A DNA stretch of 64,000 bases, from positions 750,001 through 814,000 of the forward strand of contig JAMPIV010018776.1 of the NCBI GenBank assembly GCA_024509875.1, in the 5' to 3' direction. The notes beneath the pieces are model-generated. The model was given only the letters and a program-made list of their open reading frames with translations, had not been told where the DNA came from and searched no databases. Shown here one piece after another: positions 10,143 through 21,375 of the stretch. The position numbers and the translations under genes were made by a program. Source of the DNA: Oreohelix idahoensis. Lineage: Eukaryota > Mollusca > Gastropoda > Stylommatophora > Oreohelicidae. Every line of letters starts with the position of its first letter. Positions within the stretch are counted from its first letter, which is position 1.

Positions 10143-12100
10143 TCAATCAATCAATACCCTTTAGCTCCCCAAGGAGCATAGGCCTTCAACAAACACATGC
10201 CAACTCCTCCTGTCCTGTGCCATCCGCTCAAGTTCTTTCCATGCTTTCTTCATCATTTTCACCTCTGTTTCCAGTTCTCTTCTCCATGTGTTTTTTGGTC
10301 TACTTCTGTCTCTCTTTTCCTGTGGATTCCAGAACAAGGACTGCCTTGTAATGCTATCAACAGGTTTTCTCAATGTGTATCCTATCCATCGCCAGCGTCT
10401 TCTTCTCAACTCTTATTCCACTGGCACTTGTCTGGTTCTTGTCATCAATTCCACATTTGTGACTTTGTCATACCATTTCAGTCTTTCTATTCTACGCAAG
10501 CACCCGTTTATTAAAGTCTGTAGCTTTTTGGTTGTTGTTTTTGTTGTTCTCCATGTCTCAGAGCCTTACAATAGGACTGACTTCACATTTGAGTTGAAGA
10601 TTCTTATTTTCATGTTAGACTTGATTTCTCTTGTTCTCCATATGTTTCCTAATGCAGTGAAAGCTCCTCTTGCTTTTTGTATACTTATTTTGATATCACT
10701 GTCTGTCCCTCCAACTTTGTCTATATTACTGCCATGATATGTGTACGATTCTACATCTTTTAGTGGTGTTTCTTCAAGTTCAACCTTGTTATCCTTTCTT
10801 GCATTTATTCTCATAATCTTTGTCTTTTCCCTGTGTATTTTCAGGCCCACTTGTTGTGACCTCTCATCGAGAATTTTCATTTTCTCTTGCATCTGATTAT
10901 GGTTATGGGACAGAAGAGCCATGTCATCTGCAAAATCTAGATCATCAAGCTGTTTAGTCAGATTCCACTGGATTCCATTTCTGTTGTGTGTTGTTGATGT
11001 TTTCACAACCCAATTTATTGCTAGTATGAAAAGAAATGGAGACAAGAGTCATCCCTGTCTCACTTCCGTTCTAATCCTAAACGGTTCTGTAAGTTGTCCT
11101 TCATGAAGAATTGTGCATGTCATATCTTCATAGGTCTTCTTTATTAAGTTAATGATCTTCTTGGGAACTCCATAATGCCTCCTCAATTTCCAGGGTGATT
11201 CTCTATCTACACTGTCAAATGCTTTTTTCGTAGTCCACAAATCCAATGTACAGCGGTGAATTACATTCCAGACTTTGTTCAACTATTATTTTCAATGTGG
11301 CTATCTGGTCTGTACAGGATCTGTTTTGTCAAAAGAATGCTTGTTCATCTCTCAGTTGCTTATCTATGGACTCCTTTAATCTCTCAAGGATGATTCTGCT
11401 TAATACTTTTTTCTGGCACTGATAGTAACATTTATTCCACTATAATTTGTGCACTCTTGTAAATTTCCCTTCTTAGGCAACTTGACCTGATAACCTCCCT
11501 TCCATTCTGCTGGTATTCCCTCTATCTCCCAGACTTTGCCAAGTGGTTTGTATAATATCTCTGTAGAAGTATCAATATTGTTTTGATGGCCTCTGCTGGA
11601 ATGTCATCTGGACCAGCTGCTTTTCCATCTTTCAGAAGCTTCATGGCTTTCTTTACTTGGTCTTTCACAGCTGATTTGTAGCTCCTCTTCTGCTGGCTGA
11701 ATGTCAATGGGATTAGTTGGGGCTGGTCTATTGAGAAGTTCCTCAAAATGTTCTGTCCATCTCTTCATTTGTTCTTGTATTTACTTAGCATTTTTCCATT
11801 CTTACCTTTTAACAGGCCATTTGCTTGCTTATATATCCCTGTTAGCTTCTTTGCGTTGTTGTACAGGTCCCTCATATTTCCTTTGGCTGCAGCTTCCTCT
11901 GCTTCCTTTGCCTAATCTTCAATATACTTCCTCTTATCTCTTTTGATGCTTCTTCTCACTTCTTTGATTGCTTCTATGTACATTTCATGAGCCTTGGCTT
12001 TGGAGTTTATAGTTTTGCTTCTGTTTAAATCTGCTTTCTTGTTTTCCTGTCCTCTATCTTGCTAATGGTTTATGTTGTTATCAATGCTTTGTCGCCTGAA
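10143..12100 (-). mobile_element. Decayed antisense LINE, RT region and 3' end
   Basis: Read on the minus strand in several broken frames: the RT start (KDGKAAGPDDIPAEAIKT, 11522-11746), TKKAFDSVDRE and GVPKKIINLIKKTYED (11049-11282), then LDFADDMALLSHN with the FADD catalytic box and KTKIMRINARKD (10566-11045). The C-terminal WRWIGYTLRKP and RSRPKNTWRRELE follow at 10161-10409. At least four frame breaks make it a pseudogene. The endonuclease is absent. The 3' end carries a stem-loop at 10164-10177 and a (TTGA)n tail at 10143-10155. A scrap of a closely related element lies at 46270-46440. Confidence 0.85.
10164..10177 (-). other. 3'-end stem-loop of antisense LINE
   Basis: GCTCC-CCAA-GGAGC on the + strand folds as a 5-bp stem with a 4-nt loop. 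It is placed between the end of the RT frame and the (TTGA)n tail. This is the same layout as in the LINE at 5636-6237, but with a different stem sequence. Confidence 0.5.
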
Positions 12101-12206
12101 GCTATATACCTGTTAGTACATTTCTAGCAGTTTTTTAATTTTGTTTAAGAGCCACCAGAATATGGTGAAGTGAAACCGACAATCTGCTCCTCCTGCAAAA
12201 CATTTG

Positions 12207-14075
12207 ACTGGCAATTTTATATTCAGGCCTAACTTCTTGTATATCCAATAAAAACAGATTCTCACGTTCAATGGGTCGCGGTGATAAATCCGTGTTGCTT
12301 GGTTAGGTTCTTTTATGGTAATGAGTGCTTTATTCAGCGTGAGCCATGGGGGAGGTGGTTGATGACAGTGTGCGGGTGGGGGAGGGGGGGACGAGGGGGA
12401 AGAGTAGGGCAGTATGTCCTCCTCGTATGTGGGGGTCTCGTTTCAGTGGGGTGGGGGGCGCAGGGGCGAGGGGAAAGGGATTAGGGGGGCCGTGTACAGA
12501 TGGGGCTGTACCAGACGTTACATGCTTAACCCGGTGGAATGGTGTGTCGTCGCGAGAGCCGGGGGGGGGGGTATTAAGTGTTTGGGTTGTCTTGATTTCC
12601 CTATTTTTCTTTTCTTTAGGGAGTGGAGGGTTTATTATATTTCTCGCGTTGAGTGATAAATTAGCTAGCACAAATCTCTACAAAACTGTGGTGATATGTG
12701 GGGGTCCCGCTAATATCTTCATTTGTCTTTTCTTTTTCTGTGGCTTCTTAGGATACCACTTAAATCTATATAGTGTGTGATAGGACTTTGACTTGCGTTT
12801 CATGGTCTGATTAACTTGTTGGGTGTAGATGTCTCAACATGGTTTGGGGTTTGAGAGTGCACCGTGAGAGCTTTATAGGAAGCGAACGAGAATTTGTTAT
12901 ATTTTGCTAGTGTAACTTGAATTATGATTCTTATCTTTGCATGTTTTGACCTTTGGCTGGTTAATTCGCGGGGGATAGCCCGGCCGATGTTGTACGTCAT
13001 AGGTTCTATGGGGGTTGTGCTGTCTAATAAACAACTAACCTCGTATATATGCATGCATATGAGTGGGCACATGAACTTAGACGGTGTCTGCTCTTTATTT
13101 TCCTCAGGGGCTCTGGTAGGGTGTTGGGGTTGGTGGGGCAATAGGGTTCTTTACCTGAAGGGTTAGTTTTTCAGTTTGTCAGTGCTTTCTCGGCGATCTT
13201 GACAGGGAGGGGAGAGATACGATAGTCTAAGTTATGTTTGTAGTAAACTTTCTGTACTCACTAATCTTACATGTATATTATGGTGTCAGGGAGGGAGGGG
13301 CGGGTGTGGGGTAAGAGATCTTGTCTTTGAACTAAATTGTTTACATTAGGGTGATTGGCAAGGGACGGGTCTAAGATGAGCAGTACCAGACTATAGGACA
13401 GCGCAGAGCTCCGACTCTTAGCGAGCAGGGTACGGGGTTGTACGAGACGACTGAAGAGGAGCATGGGAGGGATGCGAGCACTTTGATCTTAATTTTGGTA
13501 AGATAACTAGAGGTTCAGTCTGCAGAGTAAGTGACTGAGGATCTGGCGCACGCAGAAGGGGCGAGGTCAGCTTAGCGTTCAGGCAATAAGCATCAGTTGA
13601 CTGATCACTTCTTATTCCAGAGTAGTTGAATACAGGCAGAGAGTCACTATTTACTGGTCAAATTACTACAGCGGCTATCATCGGGACAGTATTGATTATA
13701 GAAGCCCTAAACTCTAGTCTTATACAGCTCTACATACACTGGACGCAAAGAACGGAAGTGCTCACCACTCAGCCTATCATAGAGACAGCATCAAGATTTT
13801 ATAAGATGTTGAACTGGGAGTTCGGATGCTGTCTGGGGGATGGTATTGGGTACATGTGAATCAGGCAGTTCTATAGAGCATTCGTAGCTCGAGAGCTATA
13901 TTTCTCACGTACTGATGTGGAGGGCACACAGAGGTACTCGGTACTCAGGGATAGAGTAGTTCATAAGATAGTTCTGTGTGGTTAATTTCATTCTTGGCAA
14001 AGTCGGGTCTTTATGGGTCTATGGGGGAGTTCTGATTACAAGTAAATGGGTAGATTATGACACTAACCAAGGCAT
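12207..14075. repeat. Repeat copy C, colinear with copy B but stretched
   Basis: Exact or near-exact words occur in the same order as in copy B: a 21-base match at 12207 (B 8964), TTAACTTGTTGGGT at 12811 (B 9203), AATAAACAACTAA at 13026 (B 9325), ACATGTATA at 13269 (B 9450), TTTCTCACGTACT at 13900 (B 9583) and a GACAC..CCAAGGCAT word at 14054 (B 9651). The anchors span about 1.85 kb here against about 0.69 kb in B. Many short G runs lie between them. The ORFs in this stretch are not credible genes. Confidence 0.55.
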
Positions 14076-14591
14076 GGGAGAGACGCGGGGCTGAGTTCTA
14101 GAAGCAGGCGTGCGCGAGGGGGGTCCTCATTGGAGGGTAAGCGCGGCCTACTGACTCAACATTTAGACATGAAGCTAGAGCTCGGATGGATGCAGTTTGT
14201 TGTGAGAGAGACTATTATGCAGTACAGTTAGCAGAGGGACCCAAAGTAACCTAATACACGCGCCATTTTAAGGCGTCTGAATGTAGCCTGTCCACAGAGC
14301 AGGATCTTGTCGGGGTGTCATCATATGGACATTCCACAAGCAGAAGACATCTTCAGTTCACACCTAAGAGAGAGAGACTCGCACTTTGACGTATGTATAC
14401 TGAGGGTGACTTTCAGGGGGCTTATGGAGCGGGGGTGACCGCTGCATGGCGAACACAGATGCCTAATGGAGTACAGGTAAGGGAGTGTGTTCCAACGGTC
14501 GACATTTGACGATTCGACAGCGTAAAAGCTAGTTATCACAAGATGTCAGGGCTGATCGCCGTTGATCACTACGGAGCGCGCGATATCTTTG

Positions 14592-14691
14592 GGACGGGCG
14601 GTGGGAGAGGGGGGGGCGGCGGGGGGGGGGGGGGGGAGGGGGGGGGTGGGGGGGGGGGGGGAGTTGTTAGAAGGGTTAGGGGGGGGGGGGG
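14592..14691. repeat. G-homopolymer-rich tract
   Basis: About 100 bases are nearly all G, with runs of ten to sixteen. If real, it would form G-quadruplexes; its setting makes a sequencing artefact at least as likely. Confidence 0.6.
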
Positions 14692-15061
14692 ATTATGTGA
14701 GTAGTGCGAGCGGGAGAGCGGAGGGAGTACATCGTGGGGTGGTGACACATAGAGTGCTTAATTAATCGTGACGTACTACATCTTTTCTAATTGCTCCTTA
14801 CCGTCGCAGAGTAGCACAAAATCTAGGCCAAACTTTGTTGATAGCCTCAGAGGGGCGGGGCATATTGAATACCGACAGCTCCATCGCGTAAGGACGCTGG
14901 AGAGAGAATGACGTAGGCCCTATCACATTATATTCGATTAGAGATGCATATACTCGCTGCTAGGCCGAGATGTCTAAGGTTCTGCACTACACTAGGGAGG
15001 AGACGAGGGGTGCTGCAGGTCGTGGGGGAGGTATAGTTGATAGCTGGGGGAGTGCGGGATT

Positions 15062-15114
15062 GGGGGGGGGGGGGGGGGGGGGTGGGTGGGGGGGGGGGGG
15101 GGGGGGGGGGGGCG
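15062..15114. repeat. Second G-homopolymer tract
   Basis: About 53 bases are almost pure G, interrupted by two T and one C. It has the same setting and doubt as the tract at 14592-14691. Confidence 0.6.
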
Positions 15115-15933
15115 GTATATTAGATCCGCTATGGGTGGTGTGTGTTTATAAGACTGCGGTATAGGGCGGGCGTCTGGGAACTTCCACGGCGGTGACCCGG
15201 GATCTTCATCTTTTTCTAAGCCATCGTTTATGTTATAGGATCGGGTCGAGATTGGACATGTATATCGGTATGGTTTATGGGGTGCTGCTTGGTCAGGGTA
15301 CTGGGGGGGCGTAACACCTGGTAGCTTAGCAGGTAGACAACTGTGAGGCACGAGGACTCAACGCTCTATTTGACACTTCTGCGCTCTAACGGGAAGTGGA
15401 TCTATTTCTCACACCTCTAGGACTTCCACGTCGCAGCCTATGGCCCTAGACACTCGATACATGCAGGTTACGATTCACGTCAACTGTGAGTACGTGATCC
15501 ATCGCCAACTGATCATTACCGATGTCTCACGAGGATGTAGTCTCTCGTCTTCCACAGTCAATTCAGCCATCACAAGAAGCCCCTGTTTATAAGTTCTGGC
15601 CCCATTAGCGCTCACAAACGCACAAATGCCGCAGATGATAAGCATAAGTTTTATGACCTTAGAGAAAGCACTTCTCTAAGTATTAATATTTCCAGAGAGG
15701 TGTCACCAACGCATACTACAATATTAGCAATGACACAATTTCCACATTAGTTTATACATAAATTCCATCTAAGATATCTTAACATCATGATCATCAAAGA
15801 CGAAAAACATTGAAAAAATCAGCGGTGAATAAATATCCATGAACCGCTAAGTAGTGTTACAATCAATATATGATATATTACATATGTGTACACATTTCAA
15901 CATAGAAACAACTGTATCAAAGCTGTATAACAG

Positions 15934-18900
15934 TTATGAATCATGTGGGCATCTAGACAAAATATCTGCCATCACATTTTCTGACCCACGGATAGCTCGC
16001 ACCGAAAAATGAAATGGCTGTAGAGCAATCGCGTATCGCGTTGATCTCGCGCTCTTCAGATTTTTACTCTGAATAGCCGTAAGAGCTTTCTGGTCAGTTT
16101 CCACAATGAAATGCGCGCCCAGAAGAAATCTTTGTAGTTTAAGGATTGACCAAACCATAGCCAATAATTCACGGTCTAGGACCGAGTAATTCTTCTCTGC
16201 GGCATTTAATTTCCGAGAAATATACATCACAGGATGCAGAGTTCCAGAGTACTCTTGCATTAGTGCAGCTCCAATCCCGGTGGATGAAGCGTCACTACGA
16301 AGAATAAATGTCTTATCCTTAGAAGGTAATACTAGGATAGGTGAAGTAGAAAACATAGTTTTAACCTTATCCAAAGAGGATTGACATTCTTGAGTCCAAT
16401 GGACTACATTAGGAGACCCTTTCTTTAGCAAGGAAGAAAGAGGTGACATAATGGAGGACAGATTCGGTATGAATCGTCCATAAAATTGTATTAGACCTAA
16501 GAGACTTCGTACTTGCTTTTTAGTCTTAGGAATAGAAATGTTAAGTATCTTACTTGTATTATGGTCTTCTGTTTTTAGGAACCCATGACCAACACGGTGT
16601 CCTAAGAAAGATATTTCGCTAAAACCAATACATGCTTTCGATGGTTTCGCTGTCAGGTTATGCTCGCGTAAGATAGACAATAGTTCATTTATACCATTAT
16701 AGTGATCGTTCCAAGTATCACTGAAAAGACAGATGTCATCAAGATACGCAATGACATCTGAGCGATGAGATAGGATTCGACGCATCATGCGTACAAATGT
16801 AGCAGGGGGCGTTCATAAGACCGAAAGGCATGAAATTCCATTGGAATAGACCCCTAGGCGTCGAAAAAGCAGTAAACGGTTTGGCGTGTTCGGATAGTGG
16901 AACTTGCCAATATCCCTTAGACAAATCGAGTTTAGTAAAGAAGTGAGAATTCGATAGTCTCGTAAGTAGCTCTTCTAGTAAAGGCATAGGTTCAGCATCG
17001 AATTTAGTCACTTGATTCAATTTGCGATAATCCACGCAAAGACGTATGTTATTGTCTTTTTTCCGTACTATAACCATCGGCGAAGAATATGCTGATGTGG
17101 ATGGTTCAATAATTTTTAACTCTATCATCTCATCTAACTCTTTCTCTACCTGTGCTTGGAAATGTATCGGGATAGGATACGGTCTGACTCTTATAGGACT
17201 ATGGTCAGTAAGAATAATGTCATGTTGAATGACATCCGTTTGACCAGGAATGTCAGTAAGGACATCCTGAAATTGTTCTAACATAGTAGAAACTTGTTTC
17301 TGCTCTCCTGGAGATAATTCTGGAGAAATTGCAACATCTTTCCATGATTCATTAGAGTGAAGAGGAATCATTGGAAAAGGTAAATTTACATCCGAGAAAC
17401 TCGTTTCCTCATCCTGTATTACTGACAGAGATGAGTACTGTCCATGTTGGACTGGAAAATCGTCCGTTGCCTGGAAAACAGGTTGTAAATAATCAGGACG
17501 TTCATGGAATTCCGTGAGCATGTTGATGTGGAAGGTTTTACGCTTCCCGTCAATATCGACGATATAGTCAACATCGGAAACCTTTGATATTATATCGTAC
17601 GGACCTTTCCAAGAAATGAGAAGTCTATTTTCCCTACAAGGTAGCAAGACAAATGCTTTGTCACCTGGACAAAGTTGACGCAAACATCTCTTTTTATTGG
17701 CAAATTCCCTTGCCTTCTGTTTCGCAAATTCAGAAGAAGCAGTTGCCAATTTGCATGCTTCAATAATCTTGTGTCTAAGTGCGATGACATATTCATAAGA
17801 GGATTTTGTGTCATCGACAATATTATCAGCAGTTATAAGATCATGAAGTAAGGACATAGGACCTCGCGGTTTCGCGCCAAAGACAAGTTCAAAGGGAGAA
17901 AATCCTGTATGTTCGTTGGCGACCTCTCTATATGCAAAGAGAGCCGCGGGTAAAACCCTATCCCAATCCTGAGGATGATCTTCTGTTATCTTACCTAGTA
18001 GGTTTTTCAGAGTTCTATTCAAACGTTCCACCATCCCATTGGACATAGGATGATAAATACTACTCAGCGATCTCTCTATCTTCAGAGTCGACATTACTTG
18101 AGACATGGTATCCGATATAAGTTGGGTACCATGGTCGGATAATATTTCTGCTGGAAACCCCAGACGAGAAAATATTAACCAAAGAGCATCTGCGACATCA
18201 GCAGTAGTTATGCTCTTTAGAGGAACAGCCTCCGGCCAACGTGTGCACATATCAACACACGTCAGAATAAATTGGTGTCCTCTAGCAGACTTTATCTTAA
18301 ATGGACCAATGATGTCTATCGCCATTTTTTGAAATGGCCGAATGGGAATGTCTGCAGCCTGAATAGGTGCATCATGGCGTGGACCTCTGGATTTAATCTC
18401 TTGACATACTTTACAAGATCGACAATAGATTCGTATGTCCTTATTCACAGCAGGCCAAAAGAAAGATTGAAGAACTCTAGCTTTAGTACGGGAAAAACCC
18501 ATATGTCCAGCACACTGCGAATCATGAGCGTGCTGTAAAATTTTAACTCTCATATTTTTAGGCACAAGGATTTGAGAATGAATGGACTTAGCGGAGTCTT
18601 GTACCATACGTACAAGTACGCCATTCTTCATCGTAATCCAAGATTTACGATTTGTATCCTTATTCGGATCACCTTTTGTTGCCAGAGTAAAGAATTTCTT
18701 TAGAGTAGGATCATCTTCCTGCTGTTTAATAAAGGAATCGTGTGAAATCTCCAAGGGATCATCTTGGATCTGCGCATCATTATCTTCAGAATGTGAAGAT
18801 TGTGGCATATTGAGAGCTTGAGCCCTAGTGATTACTGCATTAGCAGATTGCATATTAACATTTTCCCAATTAGAGATTTGCTGTGGAGTGCATTCTTTCA

Positions 18901-20915
18901 CTCCATGAATGCGACCGATGATAAGATCAGCGATCGGATTCGGCAAGAGACATGCTTGCACCTCTCCTGTAAAGAACGGTGTAGCAATATTGATAATGGC
19001 AGTGGAGTACTTCTCCAATGTGCCACCAAATGTTACACATTTGACTATATTGCCCGTAGCTCGAGAAGGATTTACGAGTGATTGCCTCACTCCAATGGTA
19101 GTGCACCCCGAGTCGAAAAGAATTGATACCGGAGTACCATCTATTAGGCCCCTATTAAAGACAAGAGCACCCCTTCCATTATGCGCAATTGACGCATGGA
19201 GAGCGGGAAGTGGGTGACCGCAGCTTAAAGTAGAAACTGTGGTTGGATCGAATAATGTTTTGCATTGCGAACACTCAGATGCTCTAGCAAAATCGAAAGC
19301 GGAATTTGCTACACTATTGGAGTCTTTTTTATCATTATTCTGATTATCGGTGTCGTGGAACTCCTGTTGTGCAGAGTTAGCCTGGTAATAAGATTTACCA
19401 TGTCTTTTGTGTTGTGATCTACCTCGGTTATAATTGTCTCTATAATTATTATTGCCTCTGTTATAACCCCTATTTGGGTTTGAATCATAATATTCATGAT
19501 CATAATCATCATGCTCGTTATATTGAGTATCCCTGTAATATTGTTTCTTTTGTCTCCATGAAGCACTTGGGTAGTTCCTATAGCTACTCCCTTTCCGAGA
19601 ATTTCTAACATTATGGGTACCCCTCGCGTGTCGAGGACTATCAGCCCGATTCCAGTTCTTCGAAGAAGAACCCTGATTTGAGTGGTTATCTTGGTTTTGA
19701 TACTTATTCCAATTAACCTTTTTATCAAATTTATTTTTAGCTCCTTGGAATTTGTGTGAGTAATTCTGATTATATTCTGTTGCCGAAGCAACTGGCATAC
19801 TCTCTTTAATGTTAGAGTTACTAAGAATCATGTCAGGGTGTGCCGTGGCATACTGGTCACAATATTCTTCCATTTGCTTTATTGTACTAGGTTTACGCTC
19901 ATGTAAGAACTCTAGGAATGATTTATTTACAGAAGACATGACCTTGTCTCTTAGCAATAAATCTGTAAGACCATCAAATGTTTTCTCTGTTTTGGATAAT
20001 TCAATCCATCGTGAAAGTGTAATTCGTGCTTTTGAGATGAAATCTGAGAATTCTACACCTACCTCAGGTCTCATTGTTTTAAACAAAAGACGGTAACCTT
20101 CCTCAGACAGCTGATATCTCTTTATCAAAGCTGCCCTAACAGCATCATAATTGTCTTTGTCGGCCTCTTCAACACAATATAACTTACTCAGAGACTCCCC
20201 TTTTAGATTTTCAGACAACTGATTCACATACTGTGATTTGTCAACATTATGAGATCGACAAGCCCGTTCAAATCTAGAAAGCCAAAATGTTATGTCATCA
20301 CTGGTAGGGTTAAACGCTGGTACTTTGACCTTGTACACAAAGGGTTTACCATTACCACCAGATGCCTGATTAACATTACTCATACATGTCAATTTTAATT
20401 TCTCTAATTCAAACTCATGTTCTCTTATTGCTTTTCTCTCTTCAGCTTCTCTATCTAATCTTTTCTGTTCTGCAGCAGCTTCTAGTTTTTTCTGTTCTGC
20501 AGCAGCAGCAACTTCTAGTTTTTTCTGTTCTGCAGCAGCAGCAACTTCTAGTTTTTTCTGTTCTGCAGCAGCTTCTAATTTCTTCTGTTCTGCCTCAAAT
20601 CTCCTTTCCTCCACTTGCATCTGCAATTTCTTAAGTTCAGCAGCAGTATCAGCTTCTTTTTCTAATCTTTTTTCTTCAGCTAAGGCTTTCCTTTCTTCTG
20701 CAGCAGCTTTTTTTTTCTTCTATTTGAAGTCTTCTCTCCTCAGCCGCAGCTTTTTTTTCCTCAGCAGCAATTTTTTTTTCTTCAACAGCAGCAGCAATTT
20801 TTTTCTCTTCTGCAGCTAATGCTTTGTCATATTGAGCAACAGCCCATTGTTCTAAGTCTTTTCCAGTCTTATCAAAAGATTTTCCTAGTGTAATGAAATA
20901 ATCTAAGGTAGACAT
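15934..20915 (-). pseudogene. Gmr1-like gag-pol polyprotein, two frameshifts
   Basis: The start chosen is the ATG at 20915 (MSTLDYFITLG). A Lys/Glu/Ala coiled coil leads to the capsid region (in the 1295-codon ORF from 20626, residues ~95-265), which is loosely SCAN-like, and then an Asn/Arg/Tyr-rich nucleocapsid-like part. The protease has LFDSGCT (~504). The integrase zinc finger is H..H..C..C (~695-745), and the DDE core has MAIDIIGPF, LSDHGTQL and MSNGMVERLNRT (~770-870). GPY/F is at WKGPYDIISKV (~1005). RT has LCVDYRKLN and LDLSKGYWQVP, then after a frameshift YLDDICLFS. RNase H has LRSDASSTG, DRELLAMVW, VETDQKAL and MADILSR. The breaks are a length change in an A run near 20710 and in a C run near 16805. 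All catalytic residues are present, so this copy is young. Confidence 0.9.
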
Positions 20916-20969
20916 ATTGTCTTCTTAAATCAGAAACCTGAAAAAGTAAATAAATTACTCTCTTTGTTA

Positions 20970-21375
20970 ATGGGAGACAAGTCTATACCTTAGACTTAGT
21001 CTTAGTCCAAACTTGTATGGTTTACAATAACCAATGATAACTTGAGTACCTGTGGACAACAATAATTGTATCTCAAATACTGTGGGGACAAGCCTTACAA
21101 AGGTCTTGTATACCTCACTGTAATCAAAGATCACTTGAGTACCTGTGGAAAAAAAAATATTTCCCTTTACCAATAACTTTGGGAGACAAGCCTTACAAAG
21201 GTCTTGTATATCTCAATGTAATCAAAGATCACTTGAGTACCTGTGGAAAAAAAATATTTCCCTTTTCCAATAACTTTGGGAGACAAGCCTTACAAAGGTC
21301 TTGTATACCTCAATGTAATCAAAGATCACTTGAGTACCTGTGGTAAAAAAAAATATTTCCCCTTTTCAAAAACAA
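20970..21375. repeat. Tandem array of ~98-bp units in the Gypsy leader
   Basis: Three close copies and one diverged copy share the words GACAAGCCTTACAAAGG, AATCAAAGATCACTTGAGTA and CCTGTGG followed by an A run and TATTTCCC. Unit starts are near 20970 (diverged), 21083, 21181 and 21279. The array lies just upstream of the gag start, where LTR elements carry leader, packaging or promoter sequence. It may be part of the 5' LTR or leader. Confidence 0.75.

Larger units (their letters stand above)
14076..15560. other. Abnormal G-rich sequence, probably low-quality assembly
   Basis: No gene, repeat family or ordinary base composition is recognisable. Two long G tracts (14592-14691 and 15062-15114) are broken only by a few other bases. 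Normal Gypsy sequence resumes after about 15600. It may be unpolished long-read sequence; a true G-rich satellite is the alternative. Confidence 0.5.
15850..21375 (-). mobile_element. Ty3/Gypsy element, Gmr1-like domain order, antisense
   Basis: The coding region 20915 to 15934 has gag, aspartic protease, integrase, RT and RNase H in that order. Canonical Ty3/Gypsy elements place integrase last; the Gmr1-like group has it before RT. The leader upstream of gag contains 98-bp tandem repeats (20970-21375). I could not find matching LTRs by eye. The expected 3' LTR would lie next to or inside the abnormal stretch before 15560, so it may be missing from the assembly. The outer limits given are therefore minimal. 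Confidence 0.85.

Noticed and set aside
12330..15351. Gly-, Val- or Pro-rich ORFs in the G-rich region
   Set aside because: They arise from G runs in probably unreliable sequence and have no domain.
16739..20626. An endogenous retrovirus with envelope
   Set aside because: No envelope-like ORF follows RNase H, and the domain order is that of Gmr1-like retrotransposons.
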